From: Plantago ovata
Taxonomy: Eukaryota > Streptophyta > Magnoliopsida > Lamiales > Plantaginaceae
Direction of reading: 5' to 3'
DNA: 64,000 nt
NCBI GenBank assembly: GCA_028274465.1
Contig: CM051458.1
Location: 105,664,855 to 105,728,854, forward strand
Below, piece by piece: positions 13,801-26,200 of the stretch (its first letter is position 1; the number at the start of each line of letters is the position of its first letter). Below the pieces are notes generated by a model. It was not told where the DNA came from. It was given only the letters and a program-made list of their open reading frames with translations, and searched no databases. A program made the position numbers and the translations under genes.

Positions 13801-15781
13801 TGCAGCGTACCTGATTGCAAGGCATGTAAAAAATCTGAAGAATATACAAGAAAGTAGTGGAAGGGAAAGATTAGCTGAAAGTTAACAAATGGCTCACCCA
13901 AGTCCCTTTATCTGATTGATTCCGAATCTTTTTGCATATATTACAGTAATGTTTTGCCTTCTTCAGCTAAATCAAGGAAAAAGCAAAGATTAACTAAAAC
14001 TGCATGCGAGTGGTTTACAAGACCCAGTAGCAAAGATATGTAAAGCAAGCAACTGACCTTGGCACAAGCAGCACACAAACGGCTGGTTCCGGCAGTTAAA
14101 TCTTTTGTTTTCCTTGAAAATGTCGGTGGCAGGGACACATGACAGGCCTCACAAGATTGTGTTTCTTTCTTCAAAAGCGCATCCTGACAAAAATTACACA
14201 AAATAAATAAAAAATAAAATCTATTACACGCATTATATTCGGAACGAAATACACAATTTTCTAAGCTATGGAAGGAGTATTGCTGAGGTCAATGAATTTT
14301 TCCCCAGTATCACCACATACAGAATAGTCTATATCACTAGAAAACTAATAACTATAACAGACGATAAGGAAACAAATACATCATGCTAAAAATAGAAAAT
14401 ATAGTTACCCTTTTCACAAAGCTCTTATCTTGGTCCTTCTTAGAATCAGAAGCCTTAAGGCCCCTTCTTGAAAGAGAGTGGATATAATCCATGTTGCCAG
14501 CTGCAGCATTAATTTCAACCATCAACATCTCATGGAAACCACTATCTGCCAAAAAGGCCTCTTCTATGGCGGAACGAAGATCAGAAGGCTTGCTATCCTG
14601 TAGTTCAGTCTGGCCCTGAAACCTAGACAACCAAATTCACACGCACCCCAACATTACAACCACCTCCAATAAAGAACTACTCTGAAAATCAAGATGTATG
14701 GAAAGACAAAGAATACAAGTGATTGACAATAGGGCACCTGTCTACATAGTCCAAAAATGGAAATATCATCCCGCGTTTAATCCAAGCGTAATCCTGCTCA
14801 TCAAGGATAAAGGTAAAGTAAGTACACTCATTCTAACAACCTTGTCCCTGGCACACAACAATTGATTGCAGTCTGAGGAAAAAGAAAACAAAAAAGAAGA
14901 GAAATCAAGTAAAAGAGTACCCTCTGAGTCCCGTTCCCAGAATATCCAAAGAACATCACGCATATTCCACCAGGAACCTGGAAATTCAAAACTTGCTGAG
15001 GAACCTGAGACTCTTTATTAAGCACAATAGCCGGCCAAGCAGGAGCAAGCCTCCCAGACTTAGCCCACACTATATCACCCTCACCAAAATCCTTAGCACT
15101 ATACAACTTATCAATGCCATTAGCTTCAATAAACTCCTCCAACTCCTCTTCATCTTCCAGGTCCTCGTACGACGAATCCTGCGACTTCCCATTACCACCC
15201 CCATTCCTCAAATCCTCTATCTCATCCTCTGACAACGGCGAAAACTTCTGACATTTCTGTCTCCCAATCCTATCCTCACTCTGCTTCCTCCCTTTCACAC
15301 TCCTAGAGCTGACTCTACCACCCTCCCTCTCCTTCACCGGAGGCTCATACTCCAAGTCCACCCCAGCATTACTCTTACTCCCTGAACTCTTCTCCTTCTT
15401 CCAGTTATCCAAAACCGAATCATTAAACCGCGACGGCAACACCTGCACCCGCCCCCTCGACGTCCTCACCAATGGCGGCTTATTAGTCGCTGCCGCAGCT
15501 GCCACCTCACTCGATTTTCGCACAACCGGCCACACCTCCTCCTCCTCCTTACAACCCGAATCCTTCCTCGGCCCACAGATGAATTTATGCCTCCCACATT
15601 CACTAAACTGAATAACACCAGCAGCAACCTGCCCCGCCACATTCGGCGGATAGTAACCATTACCACTCGCCGTTGTTTTCCTCTTCTTCCGATTCCCCGC
15701 CGACGTCTCCTCCTGGCCGGGGGCGGCTCTGCACCGCTTCATACTCGGCATTCCCGATTTCAACCTCTTCTTAATAATCAT
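7881..15781 (-). CDS. ATX3/4/5-type trithorax-like histone H3K4 methyltransferase
   Basis: This is a nuclear SET-domain lysine methyltransferase of the plant trithorax class (ATX3/ATX4/ATX5), which methylate H3K4. I count about 23 exons. Exon 1 (14921-15781, 287 codons) starts at the ATG at 15779-15781. It holds a basic N-terminus, the family-typical segment [20 protein letters not shown] and a PWWP domain from about residue 232, finished in exon 2 (14738-14793). Next come a Cys-rich PHD (13561-14183), a second PHD ([14 protein letters not shown]) with an extended PHD (ECCLCPVKG...WVHVTCAWF...CVVCKQ) at about 10180-12850, and the SET domain. SET exons are about 8985-9073, 8548-8634, 8384-8460, 8054-8156 and 7881-7971. 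They contain [26 protein letters not shown] and a post-[11 protein letters not shown] ending KFMN. No FYRN/FYRC domains were seen, which excludes ATX1/ATX2. Every checked junction is in frame, so it looks functional. Which of ATX3, 4 or 5 is nearest was not resolved. Confidence 0.92.
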
Positions 15782-16215
15782 CCTTCTCCTATTACCTATA
15801 TCCCCCAAATTCAGTCGAATTCGAAACCCTAGCCACAATTTCAACCTCTCAGTATCTAGCTACACAGAGACCATAACTTACCGGCGATACTACCGGAGTT
15901 TAATTTAACCTAATCTAATCTAATCGATTTTTATTTAAATAAATAAATGAACAAACTCAGGTGACGAATTGGATTGGAGTCGAATTCGAATTGGAAACCC
16001 TAACCGCGATTGGGAACTCTGACCAGCAGCTCCGAGGAGAGTCTCGTCTCAGTATTGCAGAGACGGGGATAGAAGGCGAATTGAGGCTGTTGGAAATATT
16101 CCGGTGACGAATTGGCGAGGTTTGATGAAAGAGGGGCACGGAAATAGGGATCTCTGTTTCAACGAAACAAACTCTCTCTCCTTGTGTGCTCTGTGAGTCG
16201 ATGAGAGAGAAAGAG
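15782..16215 (-). promoter_or_regulatory. Probable 5' UTR/leader of the ATX3/4/5-like gene
   Basis: Read on the minus strand, this stretch is rich in CT and GAGA tracts typical of a plant leader. It contains two telo-box-like AAACCCTA motifs on the plus strand (near 15823 and 15992). A 60-codon open frame at 15957-16139 lies within it and could be an upstream ORF. The open frame of exon 1 extends upstream of 15781 only from a TTG, so 15781 is the first ATG of the conserved protein. The transcription start is not fixed. Confidence 0.4.
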
Positions 16216-16810
16216 ACGAAGCTAAAAAAATTCTATTTTATTTTTTATAATATCAAAGATGGATAGATAGATAGATAGAGTACAAATATAACGTGTAGCT
16301 GTAAATTAGAAATTTTTAAGAAAATAAGAAGAAAAAAAAAAAAAAAAAGATTTGGTGGTGATGGAAGGTGAGTTGATATATAGATACAGAGGGAGTGTAT
16401 GTATAGGTTGAGAATGAGATTTGGACCTTCTCGCTTTATTTTTTTTCCCTTGTGAATGTGAATTGTAAATTTGGTCGGATTTTGATAATAATAAATTAAG
16501 AGTATTGGTGAATTTGTTGGAGATGCAATCTTTCTTTCTTTTACAGGCATGGCAATGTTCTTTTTTTGTTTATGGTGTTGATTTATGAAGGTTTTTGTTC
16601 TTGTTCTTGTTCGTTGTTGTGATATTTGGTCGTTGGCAATATTTTCAACAAGTTGGCGGGAGAAGTATGGGAAATGTTTGTGTTTGTAGAAATTGAAAAT
16701 TTGTGATGTTAGTTTATATATTTGGTGTGTACAAAAGAAATGAATAAAAAGGGTTTTTATTGGGAAGGGAATATAAATATTTTGGTACTAGTAGAAAGAA
16801 AAGGGAGGAG

Positions 16811-17396
16811 GAGGTATTGTTCACCGTTGACTTGACTAGATGATGACGTGGACCCACCGGGGCTGGCCGTGAGGTGGTGCGGCGGTGGATCGGCTACCAT
16901 TCTTATTCTTATAAGGAGTATGTATGTTGTCTTTCTTGACAATATTATTATATATCTAAGTTGCAGGGGGTATGGAGATATTGGTCCATGGAAAGGAAAA
17001 GAAATGTTATGGTGAAGAGTCTCGAAAATCTTTGGTCCAAATGAAATCGGAAAATAATAATTGGACAAGGTATAGTAGTAGTTGTATGAAATCTTGGTGA
17101 ACTAGTATAAAATTGTTCACCGTTGACTTGACTAGATGATGACGTGGATCCCCCGGAGATGTGAGGTTGTGCGGCGGCAGCGGCAGCGGCTCGGCTACAA
17201 TTCTTATAAAGTGTATCTATGTTGCAGGAGGTACAAAGGTGTGTGATGGATATGGGTAAGGGTAAGTCTCAAACAAATTCTTGGGCCGAAATAATTGATG
17301 GTACGATCGGGAAATAATAATTTATTATGGGTTTTTAGCACAAAAGGCGTTTTTTGAGAGATGATGGTATGGTAGTATGAAATCTTGATTGGGGTG
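16811..17396. repeat. Tandem duplication (about 290-bp units) with W-box/TGACGTGG block
   Basis: Two copies begin near 16811 and 17107. Both contain GTTCACCGTTGACTTGACTA followed by GATGATGACGTGGA, then CCGG, GTG(A)GGT and GCGGCGG, a TTCTTATAA stretch, GTTGCAGG and a shared end TATGAAATCTTG. The first 34 bases are identical; later parts are diverged. The block contains TTGACT (W-box core) and TGACGTGG (bZIP-type ACGT core). It lies 0.6-1.6 kb upstream of the ATX3/4/5-like gene leader. Confidence 0.7.
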
Positions 17397-19998
17397 ACGT
17401 ATAAATTTTTTGTTATAATCTTTAATTTGGAGATGTAGAAATGAGGGAGTAGTGAGTCTACCGGAGAATAGCGGAGCACGACGGCCAAAGTGGTGGTGGA
17501 CTTGAGCTTTTTTCACTAAAAGGTACACATATAATAAGTTTAATAAAAAAAAATGTTTTTCCTTTTTTTTTTTTTTTTTTAGGTGTTGCAGCTACGTTTT
17601 GCTTTTTGAAGTATATATATATATATTAATATATGTATGTGTGTATGTAATGGTACCGGGCTCTGTAAGGGTGGAAAGCTCAAAGCGTCGTTGATATGTA
17701 AATCTGAAATTTATAAGTCCAATAATTAATATGGGCTTAGGATTAAGGAAGTTAAAATCGTCGATTCGGATGTAATTAGTAATCTGGATTTCGGTTATTA
17801 TATTCTTCATCTTCTTCTTCTTCTTCAAGTTGTTGTCGAAATATTGAAGGGGGTTTCATAATTTTCATTTCAAGGTAGCCAAATCTTGAGGTTGTATGAA
17901 TTTTTGGGTGTTGGTGATGTAATATTTGTGTGTGTTTTTGTTTCAGTTTCAGAATTTAATATATTTTGTGTGTGAGTAGATGGCGTGTAGGAATTAAAAA
18001 TTAGTTTGTATTTCCTATGTTTGCAGTTTGGGTCAAGGGAATTATTGATTTGACTCTCAAAGAGGAGGTATATAGGATAGGATAGCCACCACCGTGTTTG
18101 GCGGTGGAGCTCGGTGGCTGATGGAATGGAAGAAGGAAAGAACACACGTTACGTTAATTAACTTTTGCACAATTTGTAATACTACTAAACAGCAAAAGTA
18201 AATTGGATCCAGAGTTGTTGGGGTACTTATCGGGTATAAGTGCCACTGGCTTTGGCAAAAGAGAGCTTCGAACTTGGTGATCTTCGATCATACAAGAAAT
18301 CAGAAATGTAGTAATGGTATCTCAAACTTTGGTGATCATGTCCAAAATTCCGAGATGACGATGTGGATGACCCACCACCGCACGATGGTGACCGAAGAGG
18401 CGGAGCGGTGGCGGACTAGGAAGTGGTAAATAGTTAGTTGCTTCCTTCTTCCGGTGGTTGTCTAGAGAAATTTTAAGGAGTGAGTGACTCTCAAGGCGTG
18501 TGACCATTTTGCATTTTTGTGTGTACCAAAAAGAATAAAAATTGTACTTCTTGTTTTATAAAAAGTGAAGCATAGTATAGTAATAGTACTAGTATTTCTC
18601 TGTGTCACTAGATGCCGTGTGCAAATTTGTGGTGATGTTAAATTGTTAATACTTGTTTTATATATTTAGATGTTAGTAATAAAATAAGGTAATTAAAAAG
18701 AAAAAAGAGCCATGATTTTTCAGGCAAAACTGGAAGTTTCTGGACAGAGATCATGACTATCGGCTAGTCAAAGCGGCTGCCGCAGCGCCGGAACTTGGCC
18801 AGCCACTAGTTTGGCATGTCTTTAAGTGGGTTTTTATAACTGAAGTGGTTGGTTAGATCAAATTTGACAAGATTTTTGTATTCCTTTTTTACTTAATACT
18901 ACTAAGTTTTGGGCACATCATATTTATAAAGTGCAAGATCAAGAGAATGTCTTGCTCCTTGAGGAATCTGTTAGTAGTGTGACTTACCGACTTGCAATGG
19001 TTTTTGTGAAGAATATGGAGTATTATTTGATGCGGGTCTCAAATGCAACCGTTCAAGAGCGCTACCACCGCGACTGGTGGTGCCATCAGGAAGAGAAATC
19101 TATGGTTTTCGTTTTCTGTCTATCTCAAGGACTTTTTCTCTTAATTTGCTTCTTTCCGTCTATGAAACCCTTCTTTCTTTAGTGGTCCTCTCCTTTTTCC
19201 GATTTGGCTTGTTGATGTAATAGCTAGTGATCATATACGTCTGTCTCATCGTTTCGCAGGTAGCAGTAGTAGTACCCCCTATGTACCAGTTTACGTACTT
19301 TTCGTTCTCTAGTATAAAGTTTTGCTTTTGCTACAAAAAGCTCAAGCTCATCAAAAAGAGTGGCCCAAGCACAGGACCACCACTTCATATCATTGGGGCA
19401 TCCTCATTGAATCCCATGAATCCACTGTTTACCTACAGGCCACAGGTTTTTACTAACTAGTCTTCATGGATCAGGTCTAGGTAATAATTTTATGTAACCA
19501 AGAACACCCAAAGATTCCATATGACAAGAACTACAAGGCGAATCTTGGACATTAACAAAAACTTATTTACAATCTGAAGCCCATAGTTCATACTTCATAC
19601 ATACAGATGCTAATTATTCCACCATTAAACAAACAAACAAACAAATATATACACTACTAGTACTAGTTGAGTTGAGCACTTCTTGATCATCATCATCATC
19701 ATCTACTAAGGAAAGACAGAATATTTATTCTACAAAGGCCATATCATTTTATTATTAAAAGCTACATAAGGTGATCTGCAAGCTCTCATGGGTTCAGCAC
19801 TTCAGCTTATTCAGTAGATTCCAACCTACCTAGTTAAGCTTCTCCAGTACACACACATACATAACCACTTGCTACCTCAGATCAGCTCAGCTCATCTCTA
19901 CTATTACCATTCCATCTTGTTCTTCACCTCATAAAACCTACTATCCATTAGCATTTCTACATCCATTTCCGTTCTTGATCTTCATCCTTAGTAGTTAC
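17397..19998. other. Intergenic; no gene supported
   Basis: The stretch contains homopolymer T runs (17560-17580), a short TA-rich microsatellite (17611-17630) and a CTT-type run near 17805-17825. Open frames at 17870-18145 and 18931-19182 show no domain and no consistent exon chain. The last few hundred bases (about 19500-19998) include the 3' UTR side of the minus-strand CCT gene and a CAT microsatellite near 19687-19702. Confidence 0.4.
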
Positions 19999-22900
19999 TT
20001 ACTCCGTCTTGGCAAATCTTCCACGGATCCTTGGTTGGTTATCTGCCAGAGCCTTCCTGCAAGCATACTGAAAAGAGAACAAAAGAAAGGAAACTGAATT
20101 ATAAGCTGTAATTGGCTTTAAGGCGTGTTACAAAAGACTTTTGCAAACTGATTGTAACTTATTAAAAGCTATTGACCAAGGTTTCACTTTACCTTGATCT
20201 TTCTGCCAAAATTTCTCTTGGATTTCTTGTTCCAGTATCTGGAGAGCTTTTCCTTGCGTTCTTCCGAGATGCAGCTGCTCATGATCGTCGGTTGGCGCAT
20301 CGAAGGTTGAGTTGATTGAGCATGGCCTGTGTTATTGTTACCAAGAGTCTGTGCATAAAAATCTCAGAATCAATGACCCTGCACAATCCTGTCGAAGAGG
20401 CCAGAAACGTCTAAACATTTCTCAGTTCGTAGACTGTGCATGGAACTAGTAAACGTATATCGGTCAAATTCTAGTAATATTAGTGGCTTCAAGGAGGCAA
20501 AAGAATATGCGAGCTTGACCTGGATACTTGATTAGTGTGTCCTCAGTCGAGGGCAAGCAAAGCTTAGGCTCGCAATAGACCCCACTCCATTCTCATGAAT
20601 CAAGACAGGCAAATCTCACAGTAATTTGGTTCATTTGCTTCAAAGTGTATGTTTAATTGTTTATCACTTATCAGGTGTATTAACCTCCAATTCATTATTG
20701 AGGTCGAAACTAAACTTGGCTGCAAACTAGAGTTGGAAAGTGCTAAATCGAGCTTTTTAAAGCAGCTTATGGGCTTTCTCTATGATGATTTATCAGGATA
20801 TATTGTTGCATGCAGTATTTATGGCTTCTACTAAGGGTTGAACAGTAGTATATGATAGTTATAAGATATTTAAACAGTTTAAAGCTGATATGCAAACACT
20901 CCTTCAATGATACCGGAGTGCACCAGATTGTAAATCGACAAACATGAAGGCGTTAAGATAAAAGGACAGGAGACGTGACCTTTATATCCCCTTCACTGAA
21001 TGATCGCCGCATCCCATAGCCGAAATCCAAAACAGGAAAATCCAGGAAATTGGGCTTCAGTTGAGTCTCAGGCATGCATTCCATCAATCTTAAACAACTC
21101 GAACTCGCACTTTTCTGCAGTAAGCCATCAGCAATCAGGTTTTCATCAGTTTTCACGGAGTGAACAGGGATATTGAGGACCTCAGAAAACGGTGCTTCGC
21201 TCCCATCTTTCGCCATAAGATCTTTCCTGCACTCATAGAAAACCTCACTGAGAAGTTGTCCGCTCTCAATTGATGACTCGATATCTGACACGCTCAATGA
21301 TTGGGCAGGGATGGCATCCTCTCCACAAGACATCATCGAAATCGCAGCCGCCATTGGATCAAGGCCTAATAATGGTTCTTCGATTAATGGCTCAGGGGCC
21401 TTGAATAGATCCCCTTCCACTCCAAGATAGTAATCGGATATTGCAGACGTTGGGATGAGGCTGCTCTGTATGTCCTGTTTTAACAACCAAGGAAGGATAC
21501 ATGCTTTAGTCAGAAATTACGCAATATATTTTTACCACAAGAAGTCAACTTACTGATGGTAATACAACACCAAAATGATCTCACCAGTAAATTCTCACCA
21601 GCAAAAAAAAGGGCATTTTCATGTAAACAGGTTCAAAATTCACTATCCTGTTTGATGGCATTTAGCAACTTTTGTTTCATGACAACCGGCACAACATAGT
21701 ATTTGTAAATCTTAGTGTATAACAACAAAACCAACTACTACTAAGTGCCTACTTGTAAATGCTTATGACGAGTAGAAGTGCTAATAAGTGATTCGATAAT
21801 GACCGTAAGGGATGTTCCTTAGGAAACAGCTTTTTCAGCTTCCTTAGCTTATTTTAAGCTGGTTCTATCTTTCCAATTATGATACACATAAGTAATAATC
21901 AGTTTTTTAAAAGTCTTATGGATTTGCGAACACTATCAAGGTACTACTATCAAATCTAGTGAGCACACAACTCAGTATAGAGAAAGACAGTCCAATTGGC
22001 ATAGAGAAATGCAAGCTGGAAAGGTGAAAATAAAACCATATAAACACAAAACGTGGTTGAGAATAGGAAACTTCCAAGAAAATTAGGCCTTGCCAGATCT
22101 AGACAAAAGAAGCAGGCAAGGAACATTAAATTAGTTCTTGGCCACTAGACAATAGTCACCTACTTTGTACTTAACACTGCCTTCTCAAACTAACATCAAT
22201 AATTGAAGTGTCTCAACTCAATAAAAATCTTCACAGGTCAATTCCATTCAACTCTCAACTCTGTGTAGTCTAATGGAACAGTACAACACAATTCAAGATT
22301 CTTAATCCCACAACTTGCAAACTTATAATAATAAGACTATTATTATTCTGAGCTAAAACTGTGTAATCCTTTTAAGTAAATGGAATGAAAAAAAGAGAAA
22401 TAAAGAAAGCTCCATTAGAGGTACAGTACACAATACAACTCATCAAAGTGAAGGCCAAGCTCTAGCTTTTTCTACCACTTTTTCCAATCAGCATAAGTGC
22501 GGTGTGAAAGTGGATCCTCCTCAACAATCAAGTTGACATCAGAAGATCAATACCCACACTTAAAAAGTTAATAATTTGTGAAAGCAATAAAGATGATTTT
22601 GATGGAAAATGAACTCACTCATGGCCTATTATGTCAAGAACACGGCACTAAATGATTGTGATATTCTACTTTGCCAACCTCTTTAATTGTCCCTCTTGTT
22701 TTTCCATCTTCCATTTTTGGATCTCATCTCACAAGAGTGAACTCTTAGTGCTTACCATTTATGTTGCACATGAAAAACAGAGTAATTAGGTAAAAACAAT
22801 AAATAAAAATTGAATATTTGCAGCTAAAAATCAAATTTTCTTCCAGCAGCCAAATGGGATTTCTCCTATTTGGCAAGAAAACAAACATCAAGCAAAACCC

Positions 22901-23139
22901 AGTTCTCAAACACCTAAAATCATCATTTCCCCCAAAAATTTCAAGAAAATCAAGATTAGGGTTTAGGCACTTAATCACATAAAAAGCAGCTAACTTTGCA
23001 CCAAGAAATGCTGATCCTAACCAAGAAAACGTACCAAAGAACCATTGGGCTTGTGGGAGCGGCAAAAGTCATCAATTTGCTGAACTTCTTGGAAGAAATT
23101 ATCAAAGTAAGGAAACATTAGCCCTGTTTCAGCATACAT
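19999..23139 (-). CDS. CCT-domain protein, FITNESS-like
   Basis: This is a probable nuclear transcriptional regulator of the plant CCT-motif class related to FITNESS (At1g07050). It has four exons: 23035-23139, 20980-21474, 20193-20348 and 19999-20067, with all junctions in phase 0 and 274 residues in total. The ATG at 23137-23139 opens MYAETGLMFPYFDNF, the conserved start of this subfamily. The middle holds the acidic motif EGDLFKAPEPLIEEPLLGLD and FYECRKDL, and then a RRSFSEGDIK motif. The C-terminal CCT motif spans exons 3 and 4: EERKEKLSRYWNKKSKRNFG, then RKIKYACRKALAD and RIRGRFAKTE before TAA. The CCT Arg/Lys pattern and the YACRK core are intact. No B-box zinc finger is present, so it is not a CONSTANS proper. 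Intron 1 is long (1.56 kb). Subfamily placement is from memory and is less certain than the CCT call. Confidence 0.88.
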
Positions 23140-23249
23140 TTTTACTACTCCACTTCCACTTGAGTGAGGCTCTCTAGAGAGATAATTTAATTTAGTACTC
23201 CAAGGAAGTGGGCTGTATGTATATGTGTAATAGAGTGTATGTATAGATG

Positions 23250-23295
23250 GCTGAATAGAGGAGTTATAAATGAGGAGGGGTCCTTTTTATAAGCG
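23250..23295 (-). promoter_or_regulatory. Candidate TATA box/core promoter of the CCT gene
   Basis: On the minus strand TTATAAAAAGGA lies at 23281-23292, about 145 bp upstream of the ATG at 23139. A start site near 23255 would give a leader of roughly 115 nt with no intron. The assignment rests on position and motif only. Confidence 0.45.
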
Positions 23296-26200
23296 AAAAA
23301 ACAGAGCACTAAAGAACAGAGTAGCTGCAGAAACAGCCGTATTGAAGGGAGAGAAGAAAAAGAGAGTTTGGAAAGGGAATCTGGTTTTGGTTTGTTCTTG
23401 GGGAGATGGAAACTAGTACTAGTACCTATTATTATTATCATATGAAAAGAATTTGAGTGAAAGTTAAAGTAAAAAAAATATACTATAAAATCATTTATTT
23501 ATTTTTTCATAAAATTATAAAGGTAGGTTCTTGTTAGGAGTCATTTTCTTGTGTTAGGACAAACTTGAGAGATAATATTTTTGATTGTTGAATATTGAAA
23601 AATTGGAAACTTTACTAATTATTGTATATATTTAATAATTATTACTTTATATAGTTAGAATAGATGGGTGAATCAGATGATATGTTTTTAAATATCAGAT
23701 GATAATATATCTGAATTAATATGCTACTAATACTTAACTCATAGGGTGGATGAAATTAACTTTGTTTAACAAGACTAGTTGGTAGCTTATTATATACTCT
23801 GTAGTTGATTATTTAGATAAGTGAAATTTATAGGTGATAAGATGGGATGATAAATATAAAGATAAGTTTGTCTTATTTATGAAATATAAAAATAAATAAA
23901 TAAATAAATTTATTTCCAACAAGCTACCTAATTAAGGTAAATTATAGACAACTAGATGATAGGTTAATTGATAGGCTTATATTGAATAATAATAAAATAA
24001 TTTATCAAACAGATAGTGTTTGTCTATTAGTTAGTTATTCACATAAAATTCATATTTCGAATAAAAGTCGAATGAACTGATTCAATGTATACTACATAGC
24101 ATAGAGCCATAGTACATACTAGATCTATTAAATTGGTCCATGTCTTAAACATTGTTCACGATTGGGGTAAGCGAAGATATAAATGTAAACAATTTATGAA
24201 ATTGAGTTAGAAATTTACGTACAGTTCGTTTAAATTTTACATTATTTACATAGAAATTTTATTTCAATTACATTCTTGCGATGTGGTAAATTTATAGCAT
24301 AAATCAAATAAATTTTTTAATAACAAAGCCAACAAAATAAATGATCAAACTAATTGGTCATTGTTTCACATAATAAATGATGCATTGAAATATAATCATA
24401 GTGTAACAACTTCTCAAAAACTGAACAATGACAATGAACTAAGAATACACTATTTCACAATATAGGTCGACATCTTTTCAAGAATATTCCTTTTTTTTTC
24501 CTTTGCTTTCATGGAGCTTTCAAGCTCCAACTAGTAAGACATGAACTAAGGGATCCACTAATTACATGTCACTTTTGAAGTATAAATTAAAAAACATCGA
24601 TTTAACTTGAACAAATTATAATTATCATAATCGTTTTCACATACAAGTTTTGTAACACTTTGTCAAATAGGGGTATGAATGTCACAAAAGTGTTAAAGTG
24701 TCATAGTTTTAAGAAATTTGCTAGTTCTCCATTAATATAAAAGGTTAACTGTGGTTAAGTATAAAGACATGATTAATTTAACACAAATGTATCTTTAAAC
24801 TGCTTATTAGGCTTCAAAGTCAAGATTGAATATGAAAAGATCTCCCCAGACTGTAGCTATTTCTAATTATTATTCCTAGGTGAAGGAAGTGAATGTGACA
24901 TAAAATTATAAATAGGGAATTTAATATGGACAAAAATGCAAAAGATCTATCAAATCATATCATGTACCATGTCTCCTATTTTCTTATCATGCCACTATAA
25001 TTTAATCCATTTTATTCAAATGTTTTATATTTGGGGGTTAGTGAAAAGCATGATGTACTGTAGTGTTACTCGGACTCACTGCTGACGAAAATGGCAAATT
25101 CTGGAAGGCCCAATATCAAGCCCAATGTATTACATTTCTTTAGAGGCCTAAATGATCCATTAACGTGCTAACGGTTGGAGATGAACTAATTCAGTTGTGT
25201 TCACATGTTGTTAAACGCGCGAGCTGATGCTCAGCCTGAGGTTGATATCCGTAGGCTGAAAATAGTCAAAATGAATAAGTTAGAATAGGATAAAGAGACA
25301 GTATTGTAGCCAAAGATAAGAGAATTACAATTTATTCTTTGCTATCATATATTATTGTACACCATGATACTTTATTATGTTATATAGTTTAACATATAAA
25401 ACTCAAGGTATATAAGGATGATACAATTTTTAACTCGTCATAAGACATTACAAAATACTGTAGCGTAGAAAAAACTGATTTACATTACATGTGTTTTGTC
25501 CTATTCAATGAAATTGTAAAGTTAATATGGACTTACATGATCATGATAAAATGATGATAACATTACTATTTATAGCTCATGTGTGACTTAATTTGTCACA
25601 TTGTGGTCCCACAAACAGTGTTTGTCTGAATAGAATTGGTATTATGGTGTAGTGCAATTTTGATGATTGAACAATTTTATAATTAATCTTTTCCAAAAGG
25701 CATAATTTTTTTGGTCTTCAAATGGCTTAAGTGGGCATATTTTTAGGCATTTTCTTTAGTTTATTATCTTTCCATGTTGGGCAACTCGTTCATAAGCCAA
25801 GATGGGTACAAGTTCTTGAGCTAGGCTAGTCATGTACAAGTGAGTTTTAGATAATCCATAATTGCACAGTCTAATACTTTGTAGTATTAAAAGAGTACTG
25901 TAGTATTAAAAGAGTACTTTGTATTAAGAATCCGCTAAACACCAATTAAGAAAGCACGTTTTTCACAAAAATTACTCTTAAATCTTGGCCGGTACACATA
26001 ATTTGCGTTTCAATTTTAAGGAAAATAGGTATTAATCAGTTAGTGGAGTACGTAATCACTTATTATGTTTGCCAACAAATGTCTATGTTATGATCTTAAT
26101 AGTGCAAGACTTGTCTAGGATACAAATTACCCCTTTTGTTCATAATGGAATCAACATAACACTATCATGCGACACCGCATCACTAAAAGGTGATTACAAT

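Noticed and set aside
15782-15844. Extending the ATX3/4/5-like protein upstream to residue MKLWLGF
   Set aside because: That start is a TTG, not an ATG; the first ATG (15781) also begins the conserved family N-terminus.
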